44,124 nucleotides of DNA from Chelativorans multitrophicus (GCF_011317445.1 NZ_JAAAPL010000011.1:1-44124); one strand, 5' to 3'; positions 24,512 to 34,038 are shown, numbered from the stretch's first letter. Translations and numbers: made by a program. The notes: generated by a model from the letters alone, not told the origin.

Positions 24512-25998
24512 TGGTGCGGCCCTCGCCTTTGGATGGTGCCATCGTCGAAAGCCGGCTCCGCGAGATACGGGAGGTATACCTTTCCGACAATCGCCCATGG
24601 GTGATCGGCTATTCCGGCGGCAAAGACTCAACCTGCGCCCTACAGCTGGTTTGGACAGCCCTGCTCGGCCTGCCCGCCGAACATCGGACGAAGCCGGTCT
24701 ATGTGATCACCTCGGATACCTTGGTCGAGACGCCAGTGATTGTCCGCTACATCGACGTGACGCTGGCCCGCATTGCGGCGGCCGCGGCCGAACAGGGCCT
24801 ACCTATTAAGACTGAGAAAGTGACGCCCAACGTTGACCGCAGCTTCTGGGTTAACCTGATCGGTCGGGGCTATCCCGCGCCATCTCGCCGGTTCCGCTGG
24901 TGCACCGAGCGCCTGAAAATCGAGCCGGCCAACGACTTCATCAAGGCGCGCGTCGCCGAGTTCGGCGAGGTCGTTATGGTGTTGGGTGTTCGCTCGTCGG
25001 AGAGCGCTACGCGGGCCCAGGTCATGTCGTTCCACCGCATCAAGGGCTCGGTGCTCTCCCGGCATTCCTCGCTACAGAACGCCTTCGTCTATGGGCCCAT
25101 CGAGGCCTTTTCGACGGACGATGTCTGGACCTACCTGCTGCAAAGCCCGTCGCCTTGGGGGAACAACAACCGCGACCTCGTGGCGATGTATCGCAACGCC
25201 CAGGCGGGCGAGTGTCCACTGGTGGTGGACACCACGACACCCAGCTGCGGCAATTCCCGGTTTGGGTGCTGGGTCTGCACCGTGGTCGAACGGGATCGCT
25301 CGATGGAGGCGATGATCGATTCCGGTGAGGATTGGCTTGAGCCACTTCTGGAATTCCGAGATCTGCTGGCTGAGACTCAAACGCCCGAGAAGAAGCGGCT
25401 TTATCGGGAATTCCGTCGCCGTAACGGCCACGTCTCCTTCATCCGGGGCACTGACACCCCCGTGCCCGGACCCTATACGCTGACCTACTGCAAGACCCTC
25501 CTAGAGCGTCTGCTCGAAACGCAGGTGCGTGTACAGCGCGAGGCGCCGCCCGGCGACGACACTCTGTTGATCCACGATGCGGAGCTGCATGAGATTCGCC
25601 GCATCTGGCGCGCTGAGCGGGGCGATTGGGCCGACTCGGTTCCGACCATCGTGCGCGCGGCCATTGGCCGCGAGCTCGACTGGGTGATGGAAGACAGTGT
25701 CAGGTTCACGGCTGAGGACGGCCGCCTGCTCGAGGAGGTTTGTAGCGAGCGTTCTGTGCCGACCGAGCTAATCATACGATTGCTCGACGTGGAACGCGCC
25801 GCCCATGGCCTGAAGCGCCGACACGCCATCCATACCCGGATCGAGGAGTTGTTTCGTCAGGAGTGGCGCGACCTCGAGACGGTGCTGCAGGAACGCCTGG
25901 GGAGCCGCTCGGCGGACATTGTTGAGGTCGATGATCTCGAGGAGGCTGACGCGCTGGAGTTGCCATTAGGGGACGCGCAGGCGGAGAGCGCGCCGTGA
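24511..25998 (+). CDS. dndC: DndC, phosphorothioation ATP pyrophosphatase
   Basis: A 495-aa PP-loop enzyme of the PAPS reductase family that activates DNA for sulfur insertion and carries a 4Fe-4S cluster. The PP-loop WVIGYSGGKDSTCALQL is at about 31-47. Cysteines likely to hold the cluster are in RFRWCTERLK, TTPSCGNSRFGCWVCTVVE. The length is usual. It overlaps dndB and ends by overlapping the GTG of dndD, so translation is coupled. Everything needed for activity appears intact. Confidence 0.93.
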   Translation: MVRPSPLDGAIVESRLREIREVYLSDNRPWVIGYSGGKDSTCALQLVWTALLGLPAEHRTKPVYVITSDTLVETPVIVRYIDVTLARIAAAAAEQGLPIKTEKVTPNVDRSFWVNLIGRGYPAPSRRFRWCTERLKIEPANDFIKARVAEFGEVVMVLGVRSSESATRAQVMSFHRIKGSVLSRHSSLQNAFVYGPIEAFSTDDVWTYLLQSPSPWGNNNRDLVAMYRNAQAGECPLVVDTTTPSCGNSRFGCWVCTVVERDRSMEAMIDSGEDWLEPLLEFRDLLAETQTPEKKRLYREFRRRNGHVSFIRGTDTPVPGPYTLTYCKTLLERLLETQVRVQREAPPGDDTLLIHDAELHEIRRIWRAERGDWADSVPTIVRAAIGRELDWVMEDSVRFTAEDGRLLEEVCSERSVPTELIIRLLDVERAAHGLKRRHAIHTRIEELFRQEWRDLETVLQERLGSRSADIVEVDDLEEADALELPLGDAQAESAP

Positions 25999-28010
25999 TC
26001 CTGCGTAGCATCAGACTTGAAGACTTTGGCCTTTATGCGGGGGTGACCGATTTGGATCTCGTCCCGCGACAGCGCTTGGGCGGTCCAACGCCGATCATTC
26101 TGATCGGTGGGAAGAACGGCGCTGGAAAGACGACGCTCCTGGAAGCGGTTCGCCTTGCGCTCTATGGTCGGCGAGCCCTTGGCGCTCGCGTCAGCCAAGC
26201 TGACTACGAGGCCTACCTGCGTCAACGTATCAATCGCGACGCGACAACTCCCGCGGCCGCCGTCGCCCTGGAGTTCGACTACGCCGAGGCCGGGACGGTG
26301 CATCGCTACCGCGTCCGGCGGGAGTGGGCGGTGCGCGGCAAGAGCCTTGTCGAGAGCTTGCTTCTCGACAAGGACGGAGCGGCAATCGCCTCGGTACCGC
26401 GCGAGGAATGGCACCACTTCCTTCAGGAGCTGATCCCCCCTGGAGTTTCGCAACTGTTCTTTTTCGATGGCGAGAAGATCGGCGAGATCGCCGATGCCGA
26501 GGAAGACAACGAGCAGTTGGCCGAAGCCGTTCGGGGCCTGCTCGGGATCGAGCTGGTCGGCCGCCTGCGCACTGACTTGGGGCTCTATCTCGCCCGGCAT
26601 CAGCGGGACGATGATGGGGAACTCGTCACTCGTCTTGAAAACCTGCTCCGCGACATCAGCGTCGCCGAGCGCCAAGCCACGGTGCTGGGCGACGAGGTTG
26701 CCGAGTTCACGTCGGCGCGAGACTCCCAGGCGCGCGCGGCGGAGCAGGTGAGGCGCCGATTTGTCGCCGAAGGCGGTGACGCGGCGGTTCATCGGGTCCG
26801 GATCGAGGCCGAACGTGAGGAAGTCCGGCGCGCCATGCACCGCAGCGAGCATGAACTTCGGGATCTCGCCAACAAGCTACTGCCGTTCTCTATGGCGCCG
26901 AAGCTGATTGGCGCGTTCCGCAAAGCGCTGTCCCGCGTGAGCGGTGGCGACGCTACGGCGATGTCCACCGAAGCGCTAGAGAAAGCGCTGGTAGCTTGGC
27001 GCACCGGCGACGGGCCTAAGCGTAACGCTGCCTGGAGCGAAAAGCACTGGACCGACCTTCGACGTTTCATGGAAGCCCATAGCGGCAGGGCGGCACTGGC
27101 TGTGACGTCGCCGGCGTTCCGCGAAGTGGGTGACGGCACCGCAGCCTTGACCCGGCTGGCGGAGGTCGAAACCGTGGTGCGGCCGCGGGCGCTCGCCCTG
27201 CTGGACGAATTTGACGCGCTCGCTCGGCGCAGTCGCGAGTTGGAGGTCATGCTCGCTCGGGCCGATAACGCCGCCTCGGGGATCATGCTCGACGAGCTGC
27301 GCTTAGCCGATCAAAGGGTCGGATCGACGGAATCGCTCCTCAAGGGTAAGCAAGAGGAGCTCAAGCTGCTCCGGGGCCAGTTGGTCACGATGGAGCGTGA
27401 GCGCCGACGTCTTCTTGAGGAGCAGGCCGGTTCGGACGCCGCGACGCACCGGGCGGAACTCGCCTCCCGGACTGCACAGGCCCTCGCGGACTACGAGCAT
27501 CGCCTTTTGGACCACAAGCTTACGCAGCTGCGCGCCGAATTCGTGCGCTGCTTCAATCACCTCGTGCGAAAGGTCGATCTAATCGCCGACGTGCGCATCG
27601 ACTCGGCGTCCTTCGCGGCCACCCTGATAGACGCTGCCGGCCGCGAAGTGCCGAAGGCGGCACTCTCGGCGGGAGAAAAGCAGGTCTACGCCATAGCCAT
27701 GCTATGGGCTTTGGCGCGGACCAGCGGCCGGCCGCTGCCGATGATTATCGACACCCCGCTGGCGCGGCTTGATTCCGAGCACCGAGCCAATCTCGTCGGA
27801 CGTTATTTTCCTGCCGCGTCACATCAGGTGATCTTGCTATCGACCGACACCGAAATCGACGATCACCTCGTCGGGGACCTGCAGGCCAGCGTCTCGCACG
27901 CCTATCGCCTGGACTATGACCCGGCCAGCGGCCGAACGGTGGCCTCGCATGGCTACTTCGCTGATACCCAAACCAAGCGGGAGGGCCGTCGTGCACTACA
28001 GCAAGCTTAG
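25995..28010 (+). CDS. dndD: DndD, phosphorothioation ABC/SMC-like ATPase
   Basis: A 671-aa SMC-like ATPase that nicks DNA or provides energy in the Dnd complex. The Walker A IGGKNGAGKTTLLEAVRL is at about 38, SQLFFFDGEKIGEIAD is a DndD signature near 155, the ABC signature is ALSAGEKQVYAIAMLW, and Walker B is LPMIIDTPLARLDS. A charged coiled-coil region links the two ATPase halves. The GTG start overlaps the dndC stop. dndE begins 20 bases before its end. Confidence 0.92.
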   Translation: MILRSIRLEDFGLYAGVTDLDLVPRQRLGGPTPIILIGGKNGAGKTTLLEAVRLALYGRRALGARVSQADYEAYLRQRINRDATTPAAAVALEFDYAEAGTVHRYRVRREWAVRGKSLVESLLLDKDGAAIASVPREEWHHFLQELIPPGVSQLFFFDGEKIGEIADAEEDNEQLAEAVRGLLGIELVGRLRTDLGLYLARHQRDDDGELVTRLENLLRDISVAERQATVLGDEVAEFTSARDSQARAAEQVRRRFVAEGGDAAVHRVRIEAEREEVRRAMHRSEHELRDLANKLLPFSMAPKLIGAFRKALSRVSGGDATAMSTEALEKALVAWRTGDGPKRNAAWSEKHWTDLRRFMEAHSGRAALAVTSPAFREVGDGTAALTRLAEVETVVRPRALALLDEFDALARRSRELEVMLARADNAASGIMLDELRLADQRVGSTESLLKGKQEELKLLRGQLVTMERERRRLLEEQAGSDAATHRAELASRTAQALADYEHRLLDHKLTQLRAEFVRCFNHLVRKVDLIADVRIDSASFAATLIDAAGREVPKAALSAGEKQVYAIAMLWALARTSGRPLPMIIDTPLARLDSEHRANLVGRYFPAASHQVILLSTDTEIDDHLVGDLQASVSHAYRLDYDPASGRTVASHGYFADTQTKREGRRALQQA

Positions 28011-28368
28011 GATTTCCGCTGACGCCACCAGCAAGCTGCGGTCGCTGCGCCAGCGCACAGGCGTCACACCCAACCTGCTTTGCCGGATGGCCATCATGAC
28101 CTCGCTCGAGGAAGGCCCGCTTGGCGGCGCCGCCATACCAGACGAGGACGGCTCGGAGTTCAACGCCTACACGCTAACTGGCGAGTATGGGGCATTGATA
28201 GCCGCCTTTCTGCGCTTCGTCGAAGAGGGCCAGGAACCCGACCCGCCGCTCGAGGACGAGATTTTGCTGGACCGGTTGCGGGGCCACATTCATCGGGGCG
28301 TCGGGACTTTGTCGGTGCGGGCAAAGTCGCCGGCCGACATCCTGCGCCTCGTGCCGACTTCCGCCTGA
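27991..28368 (+). CDS. dndE: DndE, phosphorothioation protein
   Basis: A 125-aa DndE, which binds nicked DNA and works with DndC and DndD. The opening HYSKLRISADATSKLRSLRQ and the middle CRMAIMTSLEEGP are typical, followed by an acidic ELTGEYG-like segment (NAYTLTGEYGALIAAFLRF). The GTG at 27991 has GGGAGGG about five bases upstream and overlaps dndD in another frame. Confidence 0.9.
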   Translation: MHYSKLRISADATSKLRSLRQRTGVTPNLLCRMAIMTSLEEGPLGGAAIPDEDGSEFNAYTLTGEYGALIAAFLRFVEEGQEPDPPLEDEILLDRLRGHIHRGVGTLSVRAKSPADILRLVPTSA

Positions 28369-28379
28369 GCGATCGCGCC

Positions 28380-29546
28380 GTGGCCAGTCCCCTCTATCTC
28401 GATCACAACGCTACGACGCCGATCGATCCAGCCGTTGTCGCCGCGATGGAGCCCTTCCTGCGCGAGATATTCGGGAATCCGGCAAGCGTCGAACACGCGC
28501 ATGGTCATGCGGCCGGGTTGGCGGTGGACCGCGCGCGGGCGCAAGTGGCCGAAGCGCTGGGAGCGCAGCCTAAGGAGATCGTGTTCACCGGCAGTTGCAC
28601 CGAGGCAAACAACCTCGCGATCCTGGGCGTCGCACGGGCTCACCCTAACAAGAAGCATATCGTCACCACCGCAATCGAACACCCCGCGATCCTTGAGCCG
28701 GCCCGCGCGCTTGAGCGAGATGGCTGGCGCGTCACGTACGCGCCGGTGGACGAGGCTGGTCGGGTGAGCGTCGATGCGATCGCGGATGCGATCACCGACG
28801 AAACGACCCTGGTCTCGGTAATGGCGGCAAACAACGAGGTCGGGACGCTTCAACCCATTCGGGCAATCGGCGAACTCTGTGAAGCGCGCGGCGTGCTCTT
28901 CCACAGCGACCTGGCTCAGGTGGTCGCCTATGGCACGGTGGACGTCGAGCGCGACCACATTCATTTGGCCAGCCTGTCAGCCCATAAGGCCTATGGGCCG
29001 AAGGGCATCGGCGCGCTCTACATCCGCTCGCGCAAACCCAAGGCCCGCGTCGCCCCGATCTTCTTCGGCGGCGGTCAGGAGCGCGGTCTGCGCCCGGGGA
29101 CCTTGAACACCGCCGCTATAGTCGGGATGGGCGAAGCCTTGGCGATCGCGCGGCGCTGCGCGCAGGCGGATGGCGTTCGTCTTCGTGCCATGTGCAACCT
29201 GTTTCGCGACAGGCTTCAAACAAGCCTGCCCGGCGTCAAGCTCAACGGGCACCCGGCGGAGCGGCTGGCCAACAACCTATCGTTCTCGATCGAAGGGGTC
29301 GAACCACTGGCCCTGATCCGCAACTTGCGAGCGGACCTGAGTTTCTCTGCCGCCAGCGCCTGCGCAACGGACAAGATCGAGACTTCCCACGTCCTGAAGG
29401 CGATGTTCGGCGACACGGGGCGCGCGCGAACCGCGTTCCGGATCGCGCCAGGGCGTCACACCTCGCAAGCCGACATGGACTGCGCCCTTGACCTAATTCT
29501 CGCCGAAGCGGGAATATTGAGCAGCTTCGCCCGGCCCGCGGCCTGA
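28380..29546 (+). CDS. dndA: DndA/IscS-type cysteine desulfurase
   Basis: A 388-aa PLP-dependent cysteine desulfurase that supplies sulfur to DndC. It opens LYLDHNATTPIDPAVVAAM, with TGSCTEANNLAILG, the PLP lysine in HLASLSAHKAYGPKGIGALY, and the catalytic cysteine in FSAASACATDKIETSHVL. The GTG start at 28380 is eleven bases after dndE. In many dnd loci dndA is divergent or absent; here it is the last gene of the operon, so all five proteins can be made from one message. Confidence 0.9.
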   Translation: MASPLYLDHNATTPIDPAVVAAMEPFLREIFGNPASVEHAHGHAAGLAVDRARAQVAEALGAQPKEIVFTGSCTEANNLAILGVARAHPNKKHIVTTAIEHPAILEPARALERDGWRVTYAPVDEAGRVSVDAIADAITDETTLVSVMAANNEVGTLQPIRAIGELCEARGVLFHSDLAQVVAYGTVDVERDHIHLASLSAHKAYGPKGIGALYIRSRKPKARVAPIFFGGGQERGLRPGTLNTAAIVGMGEALAIARRCAQADGVRLRAMCNLFRDRLQTSLPGVKLNGHPAERLANNLSFSIEGVEPLALIRNLRADLSFSAASACATDKIETSHVLKAMFGDTGRARTAFRIAPGRHTSQADMDCALDLILAEAGILSSFARPAA

Positions 29547-29552
29547 CCGGCT

Positions 29553-30710
29553 TCAAGGAGTCATGCGAAACACTTTCAGGGCGACTTGTTCCAGGTCGGT
29601 CTGCCGCGCTTCGACAACCGCCGCGGTCCAAGCAGCGTTCTTGGCGATCTCCTGATTGAGGCCGACAAGCGATTTCTCGAAGATGGCCTTCTTTTTAGCA
29701 AAGGGCTTGTTGCCAGCGGCGTCGTTGTCGGTCGAACCCAGAAGCGTCAGATTACCCAAGGTGTCGAGCAAGGGATCAAGGCTTGCATCGGCGGCTGAGG
29801 CTTTCTCTGGGTAAACGTGTTCCACCGTCGTTGCCGACGGATCAAACACTACCATCTTGTCCAGGCACCTTGGCGCGCCCTTCGCCCCATCGCGATACCA
29901 GCGGAGATAGCTCTCTAAGGTGATAAGCAGGTACTTCAGAGGCTTATTGGTGAGCTCGCGCTCATACATCATGCCCTGAAGCCGGCTTTTGAAGACGGCG
30001 TCGTTGGCGCTCTTGTCGAGCAGCGCCTGAAGCTTCTTACGGAGGTTAGCGATCTTGTATGCCGCCGGCGCCTTGCGGATAGCCACGGCCTGCTCGTGGT
30101 AGACGCTGGTCGCCGCCCCAATGTGGGCATCGGAAATCACCTTGTAGCGGAACATGAAGCGCTCAAGCATCTGCACGACATCGGCGAAGTCCTTCTCGGC
30201 CAACTGAGTGGCGGCGAGTAGCAGCGGCATGCAGTTTGTGTGCTTGAGCTCGTTGATGAGGAGGCCCAAGCGACTGCGGTCCCAGGCGGTGACCTTGGTG
30301 CTGGACGAGAACGGCCATTCGCCGCCCTGTAGCTTCACCAGCAGATGGATCTCCTCATGCAGCTTCTTGACCTTGGCGACGACCCCGGCAACGTCGCCAG
30401 CCGACAAGGGCAAGCTGGCGAGTTCGGGAAAACAGCCGGCGAGGAATTCGTCCAGCAAGGTCGTCTTCCCCGGCCGTTTGCCAATCCGGGAGGCATAGAT
30501 CGAGCGCAGTTGCTGTTCGACCACGTCAGGCGGCTCTGCCAAGATTGTGTCCCAAGTATCCTCGACGCTTTGCATCTCGACTGGGGTCGCGACGCCGTCG
30601 AGCGCCTCAAGAAGCTGCGCGCGGAGCAGTTCGCCTTCGGTGAGGCCTGTCCCACGATCGTTTAAGACTCGGAAGAGGCGGTAGGCTTCAGCCTTGGAGT
30701 CAGTGATCAT
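29553..30710 (-). CDS. GmrSD-like nuclease, C-terminal part (end of DUF262 + DUF1524)
   Basis: This frame holds the rest of a GmrSD-type enzyme whose N-terminal part is in the overlapping frame at 30700-31371. It starts MITDSKAEAYRLFRVLNDRG, the end of the DUF262 domain, and runs to a DUF1524 HNH-type nuclease with TTVEHVYPEKAS, LDTLGNLTLLGSTDND and GNKPFAKKKAIFEKS. The nuclease residues are intact. DUF262+DUF1524 proteins include GmrSD, BrxU and the phosphorothioate-sensing SspE. Here the gene meets the dnd operon tail to tail, only six bases after dndA. The break inside DUF262 at about 30719 suggests a frameshift; the internal ATG could still allow separate translation. Confidence 0.8.
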   Translation of the reverse strand: MITDSKAEAYRLFRVLNDRGTGLTEGELLRAQLLEALDGVATPVEMQSVEDTWDTILAEPPDVVEQQLRSIYASRIGKRPGKTTLLDEFLAGCFPELASLPLSAGDVAGVVAKVKKLHEEIHLLVKLQGGEWPFSSSTKVTAWDRSRLGLLINELKHTNCMPLLLAATQLAEKDFADVVQMLERFMFRYKVISDAHIGAATSVYHEQAVAIRKAPAAYKIANLRKKLQALLDKSANDAVFKSRLQGMMYERELTNKPLKYLLITLESYLRWYRDGAKGAPRCLDKMVVFDPSATTVEHVYPEKASAADASLDPLLDTLGNLTLLGSTDNDAAGNKPFAKKKAIFEKSLVGLNQEIAKNAAWTAAVVEARQTDLEQVALKVFRMTP

Positions 30711-31371
30711 GTGGATGAGGATTCCAGTCCTCCTCCATCACGGTGTCGACTAGGGAGAGGGCCTGCGCTTTTTCGACGTCCGTGTTCTCGCTGGCGACAA
30801 TCTGTGCTAGCTTCGCCCCTATTCGGTCCCAGGCCTGCTTGAGCAGCCTGTGAGACATGCGACTCGGGGTCGGGTTGCGGCCTTCGACGAGGTCCTTGAA
30901 GAAGATCAGGTCGGGTTTGGAAAGTTCAAGCCTGTCGATTTCGACGACCTGCAGCTTGATCTTGTCCTTATACCGCTCGAACTCCGCCTTCAGGGTCTTG
31001 GCGAACTCCAGCAGGAATTCCTTGGGATTATCCGGCACTGCGGCGTCCACCGACTCCGCAAGCTGAACAGCGGCGTTGCGCAACTGCGCCGCTAGCATGG
31101 AGAACGACGCCAACCGTTGCTGACCGTCGATGACCTCCATGTTTTGGCGGGAGCTCCCCTCGACGTCCGTACGGACGGTCACCAGGCCGCCGAAGAAATG
31201 CTCGCGGCGATTGCCGCCGGCGCGCGCCTTCAGGCAGAGTTCGAGGTCCGCGAGGAAGTCGCCGATCTGCTCGGCGTCCCAAGCGTAGTAGCGCTGGTAG
31301 CGCGGGACACGGAAAATGAGGTTAGCTCCGAAAAGCTGGCCGACGCTTTCCAATGCGGGATGGATCGACAT
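30700..31371 (-). CDS. GmrSD-like nuclease, N-terminal part (DUF262), frameshifted
   Basis: The first 223 residues of a DUF262 NTPase/sensor protein: LIFRVPRYQRYYAWDAEQIG near residue 18, HFFGGLVTVRT, and the nucleotide site MEVIDGQQRLASFSMLAAQL near 80. It ends EEDWNPHPHDH; one base fewer at 30719-30720 would read EEDWN-IHMITDSKAEAYRL and join the next frame, giving about 605 residues, normal for the family. In SspE and GmrS the DGQQR motif couples nucleotide use to recognition of modified DNA. The ATG at 31371 is 21 bases after the 153-aa gene. Confidence 0.8.
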   Translation of the reverse strand: MSIHPALESVGQLFGANLIFRVPRYQRYYAWDAEQIGDFLADLELCLKARAGGNRREHFFGGLVTVRTDVEGSSRQNMEVIDGQQRLASFSMLAAQLRNAAVQLAESVDAAVPDNPKEFLLEFAKTLKAEFERYKDKIKLQVVEIDRLELSKPDLIFFKDLVEGRNPTPSRMSHRLLKQAWDRIGAKLAQIVASENTDVEKAQALSLVDTVMEEDWNPHPHDH

Positions 31372-31392
31372 GCGGTTGGAACACTCCGGGGC

Positions 31393-31854
31393 TCAGGCGG
31401 TTGGCTCGGCGTCCACATGCCAGAAGCGGTGGTAGGCCACGAGGAATTCCTCGATCGTACTCGGTGGCATGATCTTGTCCTGGATCATCGCCAGGCCGGC
31501 GGCGGCGTAGAGATTCAGCAGCTTGTCGCCATCGTTGTTGAGGCGCGTGGCGGATGTCGGATCGATGAGCCGGGTCATCTCGCGTTCGATGCTGGCGCGG
31601 TCCTCGGCCTGGATGTCCTTGCGATCGAGCTCGGCGTCGATGAGCAGACCCGCGATGATGTCGGCTTGGCCCTTGAAGTCGTCCGGATAGCCATTGAGGA
31701 AGGGATCGCTGTCCAGGTCTTCCGCCGATCCGATCTTACGGGCGTCTAGGCCAGCCATCAGACAGCAGTAGTAGGCGTCGAACATCAGGAACTTCGGCGG
31801 GGCGATGATCCCGCGGAAAAATGTACGACCGGATTGGCTGATTACGAAGCTCAT
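31393..31854 (-). CDS. Conserved small component of the ATPase-helicase operon (153 aa)
   Basis: Function not known. The protein begins MSFVISQSGRTFFRGIIAPP and continues KFLMFDAYYCCLMAGLD; the end is FLVAYHRFWHVDAEPTA. Size, position directly after a DndD-like ABC ATPase and helical character recall the 'middle component' of ABC-three-component (ABC-3C) conflict systems; that assignment is an inference from context. The ATG overlaps the ATPase stop (ATGA), so the two are made together and probably bind each other. Confidence 0.65.
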   Translation of the reverse strand: MSFVISQSGRTFFRGIIAPPKFLMFDAYYCCLMAGLDARKIGSAEDLDSDPFLNGYPDDFKGQADIIAGLLIDAELDRKDIQAEDRASIEREMTRLIDPTSATRLNNDGDKLLNLYAAAGLAMIQDKIMPPSTIEEFLVAYHRFWHVDAEPTA

Positions 31855-33788
31855 GCTCCCGCCTCGACCTGATGGAACGACTGGAAGACCGGTAACCCGT
31901 CGCGAACCTCCGTGCGCTCGCTGTCAGCCCGCCAGAGTGTGATGTAGCGCACGCCCGTTCGGCCATAGAACGCGTCGGCGAAACCTTCCCGCTCGCTGGA
32001 GATTACGAACATGATCATCTGGTCGAAGAGGTCGGGGATTAGGTCGCCGACCTCGCGCCGCACTGCCGTGTCGAGTGAGACCGCTGGGCTATCGACGATA
32101 AAGGGCAGCTTGTAGGGTGCTTCGGTAAGCAGCGAGGTCAGGAAGGCGTAAGCCACTGCCAAGCTCTGGCCCTCGCTCACGCCGCCTTTGGCCGCCAGGC
32201 CGCTTGACCCGAGCTCTAGGGAGCCACCGATGCGCGCCACCTGCAGTAACTCGCTGGGGACGAACTGGACCAGCTTCGCATTGGTTGCGACCCGGACTCG
32301 TTCGCGCAGCCGCTCAAGGGCCAGCGCGGCGACCGTGCTCACGAGCTCCTTCACCCGCTCCGATTGGAGGACAAAACGCAGGGTGTCGGTGGCGGTCGCG
32401 AGCTTCTCCTGACAGCGCTTCACTTCTGCGTCGCAGAGCGGGATGTTATTTTGATCGCTGGCGTCCAACAGCCGTTGCCGGATCACGTCGCGGGTGGTGA
32501 GCTTTTCGAGTTTGGTCTCAGCGGTCTCCAAATCCCGACCCAGCTGATTAACCTCAGCGCGCAGGCGCTCGAGTTCGGTGTCGCCGGCCTCGACCCGCTC
32601 CAGTTCCAGCTGATCGTGCGCCCTCTTATTGCGCCGTAGGTCGCGCAGGGCACCGTTCAGCGTTGTGGCGATGCTGGTATATTCGGCCGCGTCGGCGCTG
32701 CTCTCGCGCAGGGCAAGCTTCATCTTGTTGATTACAAGGATTTGGTCCTCCGCAAGGTAGCTGTCGGCTCGCGATAGAATTGCCGCCTTGTCCTTCGGCG
32801 TGATCTCGCGGCCGCAGACACATTCGGGCTGTTCCGCCAACTCCTTGAAGAACTCGGCCGAAATCGTTTTTGGGAGCTTGAGCCGGGTCAACTTGTTGCC
32901 GAGTGCGCGCAACCGTTCGACTACGTTAGGATGGATCTTCGCTGGCAGCCGAAGGACGCCCATACCCTGGGTGGTGGCCTCGAAAATGGCGCGGTCGATA
33001 GTCTCGCGCTCGGAGTCCAACTGCGACTTGCGCAGCTTGAGCGCGTCGTCCTGCTCGATCCGCTCGTTGATCTCGGCCGCCAGGTTGGTCCGGCGTGCCT
33101 CCATTTCCTTGCGACGCTTCTGCAGTTCGCGCTGCTCGGCGGCCAAGGCCGTCTTGCGGGCGACGGCCGCGTCGTAGGCTCGCTTCCAGCGGGTTACCCC
33201 CTTGCGTTCAGTGGCGGTCGAGACCGCGGCCGCGCGCTGCTGTTGCTCCTCGACAAGCCGGCCGATCTGCACATTCAGGTGCTCCAGCCTGTCCAGGCGG
33301 TAAAGAGTTCGGATCGCCATCGCCGCCCGGTCCTTGCCCACCGCGCGAATCTCTTTGGCCAATTCCCCATCGAACACGAAGAGCCGCGTGAAGTCGGACG
33401 TCATGAGCCGCTTCAGATCGACCGGAAGGGAGAGGCCCTCTTCCAGGCCGCCGCTGCGGACCTCGGAACGGGCGGTCCAATATTGATGCGTGCCGTCCTT
33501 GAAGTTCAACCGGATCTGGATGCGAAACGGCTTGCGATCGATCGAGAGGCGGACCTCGAATAGGCCATTGTCGACGTCGTCGGCGGCGCGCAGATCGCGC
33601 ACAAATTCGGGCGTTAGGTGTTCGCCGGAGAACGCGGCCCGGAACAATGACATGGTCGTGGTCTTGCCTGTGCCGTTCGGCATCTGAATCAGGGTCCAAC
33701 GGCCCGGCGCGCTCTCCAGGTCGATGCTGACGTCGCGCAAACCGCCGCGCAGGTTCTCATAGCGCCAACCTAGAACCCTGATCTCCAC
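31851..33788 (-). CDS. DndD/SMC-like ABC ATPase with zinc-hook-like motif
   Basis: A 645-aa ATPase with split ABC halves and a coiled coil. The Walker A LIQMPNGTGKTTTMSLFRAA is near residue 35, LFVFDGELAKEIRAVGKD resembles the DndD FDGEKI motif near 140, PECVCGREITP near the middle is a zinc-hook-like CxC, the signature is GGVSEGQSLAVAYAFL, and Walker B is LPFIVDSPAVSLD. I use the GTG at 33788 with GGAGG upstream rather than an unsupported ATG further on the left of the transcript. It is a second DndD-type ATPase next to a complete dnd operon, in an operon with a helicase and a nuclease. Confidence 0.85.
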   Translation of the reverse strand: MEIRVLGWRYENLRGGLRDVSIDLESAPGRWTLIQMPNGTGKTTTMSLFRAAFSGEHLTPEFVRDLRAADDVDNGLFEVRLSIDRKPFRIQIRLNFKDGTHQYWTARSEVRSGGLEEGLSLPVDLKRLMTSDFTRLFVFDGELAKEIRAVGKDRAAMAIRTLYRLDRLEHLNVQIGRLVEEQQQRAAAVSTATERKGVTRWKRAYDAAVARKTALAAEQRELQKRRKEMEARRTNLAAEINERIEQDDALKLRKSQLDSERETIDRAIFEATTQGMGVLRLPAKIHPNVVERLRALGNKLTRLKLPKTISAEFFKELAEQPECVCGREITPKDKAAILSRADSYLAEDQILVINKMKLALRESSADAAEYTSIATTLNGALRDLRRNKRAHDQLELERVEAGDTELERLRAEVNQLGRDLETAETKLEKLTTRDVIRQRLLDASDQNNIPLCDAEVKRCQEKLATATDTLRFVLQSERVKELVSTVAALALERLRERVRVATNAKLVQFVPSELLQVARIGGSLELGSSGLAAKGGVSEGQSLAVAYAFLTSLLTEAPYKLPFIVDSPAVSLDTAVRREVGDLIPDLFDQMIMFVISSEREGFADAFYGRTGVRYITLWRADSERTEVRDGLPVFQSFHQVEAGA

Positions 33789-33789
33789 T

Positions 33790-33978
33790 TCAGTCCTCCA
33801 GGCCGTCGTCGATGGTGGCGAGCTCGATGACCTCGCGGACGTCGTCATCGCCGAGGTTCGAAGTTGTGGCGTTCTCGATTAGCTTGCGCAGCCGGCGCTT
33901 GAATTCCGCCGATTGATCGACGGCGGCCGACAAGGCTTCCGCTACCGCGGTGTCGAGGTCTGAGTGCAAGGCGCCCAC
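33790..33978 (-). CDS. Small acidic/helical protein (62 aa)
   Basis: Not recognised. It starts with GTG at 33978 after a GGGGA stretch and ends one base before the ATPase start, so it is clearly part of the operon. It is helical (DLDTAVAEALSAAVDQSAEF, KRRLRKLIENATT) with an acidic end (DDDVREVIELATIDDGLED). It could be a small subunit or adaptor of the ATPase; this is inferred from spacing only. Confidence 0.55.
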   Translation of the reverse strand: MGALHSDLDTAVAEALSAAVDQSAEFKRRLRKLIENATTSNLGDDDVREVIELATIDDGLED

Positions 33979-34038
33979 ACGCGATCCCCTTTTTTTGCTG
34001 CTTTAGTTGAAATGACGCTAGCACACAAAGCAGAATGG

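Noticed and set aside
25857-26852. 331-codon minus-strand frame over dndC/dndD
   Set aside because: Antisense to two intact, motif-bearing genes of a coupled operon.
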